A DNA stretch of 33,984 nt, taken from contig WAOH01000166.1 in NCBI GenBank assembly GCA_015521385.1, forward strand, positions 1 through 33,984, given 5' to 3'. Shown piece by piece: positions 15,327 through 21,363 of the stretch. The notes under the pieces were generated by a model. The model did no database searches. It saw only the letters and a program-made list of their open reading frames with translations, and was not told where the DNA came from. Source of the DNA: Thermoproteota archaeon. Its GTDB lineage: Archaea > Korarchaeota > Korarchaeia > Korarchaeales > Korarchaeaceae. Position numbers and translations under genes: made by a program. The stretch's first letter is position 1. Every line of letters starts with the position of its first letter.

Positions 15327-16457
15327 CGGACTCAGTTCCTCTTTTAATATCTCCCTCAGCTTCTCCTGCAGCTTGTCAGCCGGTATCGAACCTAGGGATA
15401 TGAGAGTGGTCTGCCCCTTCATCCCCTCACCCGACTTCTTGGCTTCCAAGAACCCCATGTTCTTGAGGTTCCTGACCCTCTTCCAGATGGCCGTGTATTT
15501 GTACGGGAGAACCCCCACTTCCTCGCATAGCAGCCTGTATTCATCCAGCAGGTCTCCCATCTTTATCCAAGACTTTCCAGATGAGGCCAATCTCTTAGAC
15601 ACAGCTAGGAGCAGTATCTTGTCGTGAAGGTCTAGGGGGGTCAGCGAGTCCTCAGTTATCCCGATGACTCCAATCCTCGAGGCCGCTTCACTGACCATGT
15701 CAGGAGTTATCTTGGATAGACCGGCCTCCTCTGAGAGCCTAGCTGCCAAGTAAAGTATCTTCAGGGCAACCCTGGCGTTACCCATGTGCTCCGACAGCTC
15801 CACGACCTTGCTCACAATCTCGTCGTCGAAGCTGCCCTCCTCCAAGGCCTCCTCGGCCCTATACTTCACTATCGCCTCCAACTGCTCAGGCGTGTACTTC
15901 TCCAGCGGAAGCCTAGTCACCATGAAGGACCTTATGGAGTCGTCCATCAGGTAAGGGGGATCCCACCTAGCGACCACTATGAGAGTCGGCGACTTGGGCG
16001 CATCCCCCTCGTGTAGCCTCAGGAGGGTGTAGACTAGGGTGTCCCCATCCTTGAGATAGTCCACCTCGTCTAGGACTATGAGGAGGTCCCTGTCCTCTCC
16101 AGAAAGCACCTTCTCGAGTATCAACACGACTTCCTCGTAGGAGAGTCCCCTGTCGGGTACTCCGGGAAGGAGCGAGGAGACTACTCTCTGGACAACGGAG
16201 GTCGGCGTCCTATACGTCCTACAGTTGATGTGAACTACGTCCAAGGAATTCAGCCTCTCCCTCAGTCTAGCCGATGACAGCTTCGCCACCGAGGTCTTAC
16301 CCACTCCCGGCTCCCCTCGGATGAGTATGAGCCCCTCAGTTAGGCCGTATCCGCTGGCCAGCGTGTTAACTAGGATGCTAACCTCCTTCTCCCTGTGGGG
16401 TAGCTTGGGTGGGGTGTAGGACTCCGAAAACTTGTGAGGATCCTTTATTATCCGTAT
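15309..16457 (-). CDS. orc1: Orc1/Cdc6-type replication initiator with probable AUA start
   Basis: This is an origin-binding AAA+ protein. The N-terminal signature Y-x-P-x-x-LPHRE-x-E is read at residues 14-25, Walker A GEPGVGKTS at 48-56, Walker B LIVLDEVDYL, then sensor regions and a C-terminal winged helix beginning near LDLHDKILLLAVSK. No ATG, GTG or TTG exists in frame between the upstream stop and a GTG that lies inside the P-loop itself. A GGTGAT site at 16468-16463 sits 5 nt before an ATA at 16457, giving 382 residues and a complete domain. I therefore propose an AUA start. The gene faces rfcL, with 18 nt of overlap. No obvious origin recognition boxes were seen beside it. Confidence 0.85.
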   Translation of the reverse strand: MRIIKDPHKFSESYTPPKLPHREKEVSILVNTLASGYGLTEGLILIRGEPGVGKTSVAKLSSARLRERLNSLDVVHINCRTYRTPTSVVQRVVSSLLPGVPDRGLSYEEVVLILEKVLSGEDRDLLIVLDEVDYLKDGDTLVYTLLRLHEGDAPKSPTLIVVARWDPPYLMDDSIRSFMVTRLPLEKYTPEQLEAIVKYRAEEALEEGSFDDEIVSKVVELSEHMGNARVALKILYLAARLSEEAGLSKITPDMVSEAASRIGVIGITEDSLTPLDLHDKILLLAVSKRLASSGKSWIKMGDLLDEYRLLCEEVGVLPYKYTAIWKRVRNLKNMGFLEAKKSGEGMKGQTTLISLGSIPADKLQEKLREILKEELSPLASNL

Positions 16458-16505
16458 TTCACATCACCGAGTGTTAAGCAGCGGACGGAAATAATTTCAT
16501 TATGG

Positions 16506-16524
16506 TCCCCCATAGAGAGGGGGG
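16506..16524 (-). terminator. Hairpin after the surface glycoprotein gene
   Basis: CCCCC and GGGGG pair around a 7-nt loop, with one more T-G pair, 14 nt past the stop of the minus-strand gene. An AT-rich run follows on that strand. It may end that transcript before the orc1 promoter. Confidence 0.35.
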
Positions 16525-16537
16525 TTAGGTGAAAGTA

Positions 16538-17554
16538 TTACTTCCTCCTCTTGAGGGCCTTCCTGTAGAAGATATATCCTGCTATCTCGAGCAACACGAT
16601 CCCTAGGGATACGCCCGCAACGACCACTTCAGGACTTACTGGATAGACTGGGATCTCATTGGCTAGCTTGAGTGCGTAAGTCAGGTTGGAATTCACTCTC
16701 CTAGGAGCTAGGGTGGAGAACTTGTAGTAGAGGTCGAAGAGCTCCTTGGCCTTCCTCGCTGTCGCTTCATCCAATGAGAGGACTGGTGTCTTCCTGATCT
16801 CAGCGATCTTGCGCCTTATCTGCTCCAGTATCTGAACCTCCTCTTGGGTGTGGTTGACAATTCCTAGGAAGAACCACCCGCTGTATCCCGATGATTCCCT
16901 AGTGTCCACGGTGGGGCTCTTCAGCACCCACGATACCACGACCCTCAACTCCTTGGATATGTTGGCTAGGTAGATCGAGTTAGGTGAGGGCCTAGAGATG
17001 CTCACCACGTAGTTCTTGGGAAGTATGACCGTCAAGTTGAGTAGATCTAGCTCCTTAACAAAGATCTTGGTTATATTAGTGTAGTCCTCTCTAGTCGTGT
17101 ACACAATCCCCTTCCTTCCCTCCGCCTCCTTGGGCGCCCCCTTCTTTGCTTCCAAGTCTATTGTCAGGATGAGATCTATTCTCTTGGATTTGTTGCGATA
17201 TACGCTCTTGTGGATCTCCGCTTTCATATCCGTGGGATAGAACTCCATGTCCCCGCCGATGTAAGGACCTTCCCCTACTTGCTTTCTCACATCATCTAAG
17301 AACCCCTTAGTGTAATTCTGCTCACCCGTCTTATTGAGCAATCTCTCCAAGTCGTTGGCCCAGAGCCCATACCACGAATAGTTGACCACTACTCTGGCCG
17401 TGAACTCGTCCTTGAAGAAGAAGGTGGCGTGGGTGCTCACGTAATGGGGTTTCTCCGAGAGTATCTCTGCCTCAGATACTTGGGCCATTTGAACTAGGAT
17501 CACGAGCGCTAGAACCGCTACGAACGCGCTTCTGCCTATTTTTGTGCCATTCAT
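16538..17554 (-). CDS. Sequon-rich type I membrane surface protein, unknown function
   Basis: I do not recognise the family. The 338 residues begin with a clear signal peptide (KIGRSAFVAVLALVILVQ, ending near VSEA). A large ectodomain carries nine N-glycosylation sequons (NYS, NKT, NYT, NKS, NIT, NLT, NIS, NHT, NLT). A single membrane span and a KALKRRK cytoplasmic stop end the protein. Most of the ectodomain reads as beta-rich, with a charged helical part near EEVQILEQIRRKIAEIRKT. The ATG at 17554 has GGTGTG 4 nt upstream and is preferred to the GTG three codons earlier. It diverges from an AAA+ ATPase gene. A role in the cell envelope is inferred from topology only. Confidence 0.8.
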   Translation of the reverse strand: MNGTKIGRSAFVAVLALVILVQMAQVSEAEILSEKPHYVSTHATFFFKDEFTARVVVNYSWYGLWANDLERLLNKTGEQNYTKGFLDDVRKQVGEGPYIGGDMEFYPTDMKAEIHKSVYRNKSKRIDLILTIDLEAKKGAPKEAEGRKGIVYTTREDYTNITKIFVKELDLLNLTVILPKNYVVSISRPSPNSIYLANISKELRVVVSWVLKSPTVDTRESSGYSGWFFLGIVNHTQEEVQILEQIRRKIAEIRKTPVLSLDEATARKAKELFDLYYKFSTLAPRRVNSNLTYALKLANEIPVYPVSPEVVVAGVSLGIVLLEIAGYIFYRKALKRRK

Positions 17555-17603
17555 CGAACACACCTTAGTCTGGAGATATGCAACACTTTTTCATTGGGCT
17601 AGA

Positions 17604-17611
17604 TTATATAA
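17604..17611 (+). promoter_or_regulatory. TATA box of the AAA+ ATPase gene
   Basis: TTATATAA predicts a transcript start near 17634 and a leader of about 25 nt. A small inverted repeat, GGGCT at 17621 and AGCCC at 17633, overlaps the predicted start and could be an operator or an RNA hairpin. Confidence 0.6.
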
Positions 17612-17658
17612 ACGTAGTTGGGGCTTAGACGTAGCCCGAAAAAGTGAGGGTCCTATGA

Positions 17659-18792
17659 ATGCCGGATGAAAGCGATGTCAGGGTAGTGGAAGCTGGCTAC
17701 ATGCGCTGGATGCTCAGAGCCAACCCTTTCGCCTACTTGAGTAGTGAGAGCTTGGAAGAGGTGAGAACCCTACATGTAGACACGGATGTCGACGAAAGAC
17801 TGGCCCAGCTGCTAGATGAAGTCATAAAAGGGAAGAAAAAACACCTAGTATTCTTGGTCGGGGAGTTTGGAACGGGAAAGACCCACAGGCTCAGGCTAAT
17901 AAGTGAGATCCTTCCGGATGTACCGACCTTTTACGTTAAGATCGATGTGGACGATTACGAAGCCTCCCTCTACAGGATAGCCACAACTATCAAGAAGATG
18001 CCTCCACTTAAACCCCTCCGGAGGAAATTCCCTAGAGATCCGGAGTCCCTCCTCTCCATAATAATGGACGAGCTCAATAGGTACGACGTCGCGATACTCA
18101 TGTTGGATGAAGTGGAGAATATAGTAATCTCTGGGACTAGAAAGGACGCTGAATTGTTCTCGGAATTCATAAAGCGTTTATACAAGGAAATAGATCCAGG
18201 TCGGATGCTGATAATAGCATGCATACCTCCTGCCTACGATATAATGAAGAAGCTCCTCGGTAAGATCCCCCACAATAAGATCGAGATGAGAACCATCAGC
18301 CCGGAAGAAGCCAGTAAGATACTTAAAAAGAGGATACAACATTACAGGGATATACTCAATGAGGAGGCGAGGGGCCTCAATTTAGGTGAACCCTTCACCG
18401 AGGATCTAGTCAGGAAAATGAATGAGCTTGCCGGGGGGAACCCGAGGAGGTTAATGAAGCTTGCTAGGAATTTGCTAGCCATGTTAACAAGGGAACTCAA
18501 GGAGAGCGGAAAGCTCAGCCAAGATAAGATACTACACCTTATATCGGAGGCTAGCGAGGAGAAAGAGGTCCCGAGGGAAGAGGAAGAAGAGGAGGAAGTG
18601 ATCCCAGATGATATAAGGCCGGAAATTGCTATATTACGCAAGAGATTCCCACCAGGAACTACCTTCTCCCTTATAGAGGCCTCTAAGGCATTGGGAATGA
18701 AATTAACCCAAACTAGGGAGCTTTTATGGGAGCTTATGGAGGAGGGACTCGTAGAGAAGGCTCCAGGAGGAAGGTTCCTCCTTAAGGGCTGA
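17659..18792 (+). CDS. AAA+ ATPase with C-terminal winged helix
   Basis: The 377-residue protein has Walker A VGEFGTGKT near residue 68, Walker B LMLDEVEN near 147, and GGNPRRL as a likely sensor 2 region. A very acidic linker follows, with seven consecutive glutamates near residue 320, then a winged helix ending VEKAPGGRFLLKG. This plan resembles the Orc1/Cdc6 and archaeal ATPase groups of the STAND/MoxR-Orc side. The NPF-x-Y N-terminus is typical of uncharacterised archaeal ATPases, not of Orc1. The specific function is unknown. The start ATG follows a strong TATA box. The 3' end overlaps the convergent gene by 11 nt. Confidence 0.85.
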   Translation: MPDESDVRVVEAGYMRWMLRANPFAYLSSESLEEVRTLHVDTDVDERLAQLLDEVIKGKKKHLVFLVGEFGTGKTHRLRLISEILPDVPTFYVKIDVDDYEASLYRIATTIKKMPPLKPLRRKFPRDPESLLSIIMDELNRYDVAILMLDEVENIVISGTRKDAELFSEFIKRLYKEIDPGRMLIIACIPPAYDIMKKLLGKIPHNKIEMRTISPEEASKILKKRIQHYRDILNEEARGLNLGEPFTEDLVRKMNELAGGNPRRLMKLARNLLAMLTRELKESGKLSQDKILHLISEASEEKEVPREEEEEEEVIPDDIRPEIAILRKRFPPGTTFSLIEASKALGMKLTQTRELLWELMEEGLVEKAPGGRFLLKG

Positions 18793-19165
18793 CCTCCTCA
18801 TCCGTTTCGAGACCTCTTAGAACCCACTCGAGTGACTCCCTCCATAGTCGTAGGATGTCTCTCGTCTCCATCTCTTTGAAGGGCTCTTCCTCCAAGAACC
18901 TATCGATCGACTGTACTATCATGAGCAGCTCGTCCCTGTCCATCCTGATGCTCTTTCCTAGGAGACTCCTCTCCTCGAAGTTCCCCTCTTTCAAGCTCTT
19001 GATCACCAGCCGCAGGTGCTCACGCAGGATCGAGTCCCTCTCATACCTCGAGATCGCGTCAGAGATGCTCTTTAGGAGTTCTTCATCGACGGACCCCCTC
19101 TTTCTGTACTCCAAAACCGCCTTCGACAGAAGTTCCGCTAGCTCCTCTTCCGCCGTGCTCTCCAT
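18782..19165 (-). CDS. Small helical protein of unknown function
   Basis: The 127-residue product is almost wholly helical and charged, without cysteines or membrane spans, and I recognise no family. The ATG at 19165 has GGAGG 7 nt upstream, and a TATA-like ATTATTAA near 19198 fits a short leader, so it is a real gene despite lacking known motifs. It overlaps the ATPase gene tail-to-tail by 11 nt. Confidence 0.65.
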   Translation of the reverse strand: MESTAEEELAELLSKAVLEYRKRGSVDEELLKSISDAISRYERDSILREHLRLVIKSLKEGNFEERSLLGKSIRMDRDELLMIVQSIDRFLEEEPFKEMETRDILRLWRESLEWVLRGLETDEEVSP

Positions 19166-19226
19166 ATGCACACCTCCGGAAGGAGGGGGGAGGCATTAAT
19201 AATATCATCCTCTCCACATATGAGCT

Positions 19227-19286
19227 GGGGGGATGATGTAAACGGGCCCTCTGATAGGTGAAGACGATCTTGAGTTCTGACTCCCC
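19227..19286 (+). ncRNA. Box C/D guide RNA candidate
   Basis: All four boxes occur in order and spacing. Box C is ATGATGT (19233-19239), box D' is CTGA (19251-19254), box C' is GTGAAGA (19258-19264) and box D is CTGA (19277-19280). The guides are 11 nt (AAACGGGCCCT) and 12 nt (CGATCTTGAGTT), with a 3-nt D'-C' linker. GGGG before box C can pair with CCCC after box D to close the terminal stem. Archaeal C/D RNAs direct 2'-O-methylation with L7Ae, Nop5 and fibrillarin. Boxes C and C' each have one mismatch to RUGAUGA. I could not assign the target. Confidence 0.75.
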
Positions 19287-19309
19287 TTGGAGAAACCCCC
19301 CATCGCCAT

Positions 19310-19327
19310 TAAACGTCTCCCCGTTTA
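19310..19327. repeat. Small inverted repeat upstream of tRNA-Val
   Basis: TAAACG and CGTTTA form a perfect 6-bp stem around a 6-nt loop, between the guide RNA and the tRNA promoter. It might end the guide RNA transcript or be incidental. Confidence 0.35.
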
Positions 19328-19343
19328 GGAAGGGATGAAAAAC

Positions 19344-19352
19344 TTTATTTAA
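19344..19352 (+). promoter_or_regulatory. TATA box of tRNA-Val(GAC)
   Basis: TTTATTTAA lies about 25 nt before the tRNA 5' end, the correct archaeal distance for transcription starting at or near the mature end. Confidence 0.6.
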
Positions 19353-19372
19353 GGGACCTCCCACACCACAAG

Positions 19373-19448
19373 GGGCCGGTGGTCTAGCGGCTATGACGCC
19401 GCCTTGACGAGGCGGAGGTCGGGGGTTCGAGTCCCCCCCGGCCCACCA
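19373..19448 (+). tRNA. tRNA-Val (anticodon GAC)
   Basis: A full cloverleaf is visible: acceptor GGGCCGG with CCGGCCC, D stem GTC with GAC, anticodon stem CCGCC with GGCGG around TTGACGA, and T stem GGGGG/CCCCC with TTCGAGT. Discriminator A is followed by an encoded CCA. There is no intron. The sequence outside the anticodon loop is identical to tRNA-Val(CAC) at 27193. Confidence 0.97.
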
Positions 19449-19470
19449 ACTGGGAAAGAGGGACGTGAAT

Positions 19471-19752
19471 ATGGCTAGGTACTCGGTTTCTAGGCTGGCT
19501 GGTAAACCCATAATAACGGACAAGGGACTCATGCTAGGGGAAGTCACCGATCTAGTTGTTGACGAGATAACTGGCAAGATGATCTCCTTGGTGGTGAGGA
19601 GCAGTAGGGGCGCTGCTGATGCCTTACTGCAGAAGCTGAAGAAGGATAGAAAGGGAAATGTCCTGATTCCATACTCCACGGTGAAGTACATAAGGGAAAT
19701 GATCGTCGTGGACGAGCGCCTCCTGAAAGTCTACATAGCCACTAAGGGTTGA
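19471..19752 (+). CDS. PRC-barrel domain protein
   Basis: This is a stand-alone PRC-barrel of 93 residues. It starts YSVSRLAGKPIITDKGLMLG and continues EVTDLVVDEITGKMISLVV, then IPYSTVKYIREMIVVDE near the end. Such domains occur in RNA-processing (RimM) and archaeal cell-division (CdvA) proteins, but single-domain archaeal copies have no assigned role. The ATG at 19471 has GAGGGA 7 nt upstream. It lies 22 nt after the tRNA and may share its transcript. It overlaps the next convergent gene by 11 nt. Confidence 0.85.
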   Translation: MARYSVSRLAGKPIITDKGLMLGEVTDLVVDEITGKMISLVVRSSRGAADALLQKLKKDRKGNVLIPYSTVKYIREMIVVDERLLKVYIATKG

Positions 19753-20005
19753 AGGAGACGGCCTCCACGAGGTAGGATCTCAACTCCTCAGTGAGCAGGG
19801 TAAGCACAGCCCTGACCTTGAGGATCCCAGGGACATCCTCCTCATTCCACTCATGCAAATCCATCTCCTTACCCATCAGATTCAGCAATTCCTCGACCTC
19901 CTCAATTAAATCCTCAAGATCCAGGGAACTTGGGTCTGGGAGAGAATTCCTAGCCATGGTTCTTATCTCCACATTCCTCTCTAGTATTCGTGTAAGCAAT
20001 GTCAC
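19742..20005 (-). CDS. Small helical protein of unknown function
   Basis: The frame encodes about 87 mostly helical, acidic residues (DLEDLIEEVEELLNLMGKEMDL in part, then VRAVLTLLTEELRSYLVEAV). I recognise no family. The start is uncertain. GTG 20005 fits a leaderless start because a TATA-like TAATAAAA lies near 20029-20036, whereas TTG 19999 lies 6 nt after GGGGA. The frame is open farther upstream but that part reads backwards through rpoG. It overlaps the PRC-barrel gene by 11 nt tail-to-tail. Confidence 0.55.
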   Translation of the reverse strand: MTLLTRILERNVEIRTMARNSLPDPSSLDLEDLIEEVEELLNLMGKEMDLHEWNEEDVPGILKVRAVLTLLTEELRSYLVEAVSFNP

Positions 20006-20071
20006 TCCCCTCTTGGATGGGGGGAGATGTTTTATTACGGAGAGGCTCAGCAATGGGGAGGTGAAAGTTTG

Positions 20072-20407
20072 ATGGGAATAGAGGCCACCTTGGAGACCTT
20101 GGAAAGGGATCCCGTGTTTGACATAGATGTGGCCAAGTTCAAATCCAAAGACGGGTCCGTAATTTTCACACTGGAACTCCCCAAGGATTTGGTCAAACTG
20201 AAGAAGGGATCGAGGGTCCAACTGGATCTAGGTGAGGAATCCGACGGGGACCTAGTTATGAAGGGCGTGGTGTATAAGGTAGATGATGGCGAAAAGAGGA
20301 TAGAGATCTCATTTCACGGCCTCTGGCTCAGGATGTCCTACAAGAAGAACCCGTTCGAGTTGGAGGAGGGTAAGGAGGTATACTTGGTGATGAAGTTCCT
20401 CAAGTAA
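20072..20407 (+). CDS. rpoG: RNA polymerase subunit Rpo8 (RpoG/Rpb8) candidate
   Basis: The 111-residue protein matches the Rpb8 plan of a single OB-type barrel. The C-terminal half is the clearest: EISFHGLWLRM followed by EVYLVMKFLK mirrors the SYGGLLMRL and VYLLMKKLAF ends of eukaryotic Rpb8. The first half alternates strands, with FTLELPKDLVKLKKGSRVQL. Archaeal Rpo8 is known from Crenarchaeota and Korarchaeota and is absent from Euryarchaeota. The ATG has GGGGAGGTGA 7 nt upstream. It stands alone, followed by a TFB-like gene, so two transcription genes are adjacent. The identification is by eye. Confidence 0.72.
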   Translation: MGIEATLETLERDPVFDIDVAKFKSKDGSVIFTLELPKDLVKLKKGSRVQLDLGEESDGDLVMKGVVYKVDDGEKRIEISFHGLWLRMSYKKNPFELEEGKEVYLVMKFLK

Positions 20408-20432
20408 AAATACTGCACACATTTACGAAAAT

Positions 20433-20445
20433 TTTATTTAATATA
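20433..20445 (+). promoter_or_regulatory. AT-rich promoter region of the TFB-like gene
   Basis: TTTATTTAATATA is the strongest TATA-like match upstream of the TFB gene. A second, ATTAAAA at 20459, is centred about 30 nt before the ATG. As no ribosome site precedes that ATG, a leaderless transcript from the second element is likely. Confidence 0.45.
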
Positions 20446-20491
20446 CACGCGAGAAATGATTAAAATGATGTAGCTTTTACACTAATAATGT

Positions 20492-21223
20492 ATGAGGAGA
20501 TGCCCTCTATGTGGATCCGCACTCCGTGACGAGGGAGGACTGCTGGTATGCGATAATTGCGGATTCATAGCAGATGAGGACCTGATACCCAACCCATTCG
20601 ACCGCGGCGATTCTCCGATAGTCAGCAGGAGCAGGTCACTGGAGAATCTAGCTAGAGAGCTCGGCCTCGCGGGCGAGGTGGTCGAACTCGCCGAAGAACT
20701 CATAAGGGCGCACAACTCCCTTTACGGCAGGATTCACACCCAATCGATCCTCCTAGCAGCTTTGATAGTGGCTAGTAGGTTATATGGATCGCCTATCCCC
20801 ATAAAAGAGGCAATAAAGCGGCTATCCGCGGGAGTATCTCCCTCGAGAGTGGCCTTCTACGTAGGAAGGATCGAGGGGCTGATACCTAGGAGGAACATCC
20901 CTTGGGAGGGCTACATAAACTACCTGATAGCCAAGATATCCAGAGACGAGGAGTTCATGAGGAGGTTAGAGAGGTCGTCAGGTAAGTTGGATCCGAGGCT
21001 TCTCTTGGAGAGACTCAGAGTGAGAGCGCTGAAGGAGATGAAGGAGCTGCGGGACAAAAAGAGATCGGTTCTCATCGGGAGAAATCCGGTTTACATAGCC
21101 GCTGCGGTCGTCTATCTGGCTGGCAAGAAGATAGGAATGAGGGACTTATCTCAAGGGTTCCTCGCAGACCTGCTAGGAGCTAATAGATCGACTATCTCTA
21201 AGGTCCTTGGTCTGGTGAGATGA
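20492..21223 (+). CDS. tfb: Divergent transcription factor B (TFB/TFIIB-like)
   Basis: TFB recruits RNA polymerase to TBP-bound promoters. The N-terminal zinc ribbon is C4, C7, C20, C23. After a linker of about 40 residues, two cyclin-like repeats follow, marked by GRIHTQSILLAALIVASRLYG and by RNPVYIAAAVVYLAGKKIG with ADLLGANRSTISKVLGLV. At 243 residues it is shorter than standard TFBs of about 300, and the B-reader/linker is reduced. It may therefore be a specialised paralogue. Its stop overlaps the start of the next small gene (TGATG), tying it to a membrane HerA-like ATPase. Confidence 0.85.
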   Translation: MRRCPLCGSALRDEGGLLVCDNCGFIADEDLIPNPFDRGDSPIVSRSRSLENLARELGLAGEVVELAEELIRAHNSLYGRIHTQSILLAALIVASRLYGSPIPIKEAIKRLSAGVSPSRVAFYVGRIEGLIPRRNIPWEGYINYLIAKISRDEEFMRRLERSSGKLDPRLLLERLRVRALKEMKELRDKKRSVLIGRNPVYIAAAVVYLAGKKIGMRDLSQGFLADLLGANRSTISKVLGLVR

Positions 21224-21363
21224 TGGAGGACAGATTGGAGCTTGAGTCCATAGAACGCCAGATAGAATACCTGTTCTTCAAGTTAGATGATATAATCTCC
21301 AGAATACGCGACATAGAATCTAGGCTGGACTCGCTTGAGAGGAGACTATCCCATGAGGGCTGA
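21223..21363 (+). CDS. Small coiled-coil protein
   Basis: This 46-residue frame starts at an ATG that overlaps the TFB stop by 1 nt, after GGTGAG, and ends inside the ATPase gene. The product is a single amphipathic helix with heptad-spaced Ile and Leu, with IERQIEYLFFKLDDIISRI then DIESRLDSLERRL. It is a likely dimerising coiled coil. Its place between two coupled genes supports it. The function is unknown; it could be an adaptor for the ATPase. Confidence 0.65.
   Translation: MEDRLELESIERQIEYLFFKLDDIISRIRDIESRLDSLERRLSHEG

Noticed and set aside
15300..17660. Replication origin beside orc1
   Set aside because: I looked for origin recognition boxes with G-runs in the gaps at 16458-16537 and 17555-17658 and saw no repeated motif. 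Absence by eye is not proof.
19083..19691. Open frame of about 200 codons on the minus strand
   Set aside because: It runs backwards through tRNA-Val, the guide RNA and the PRC-barrel gene, and the product has no coherent domain.
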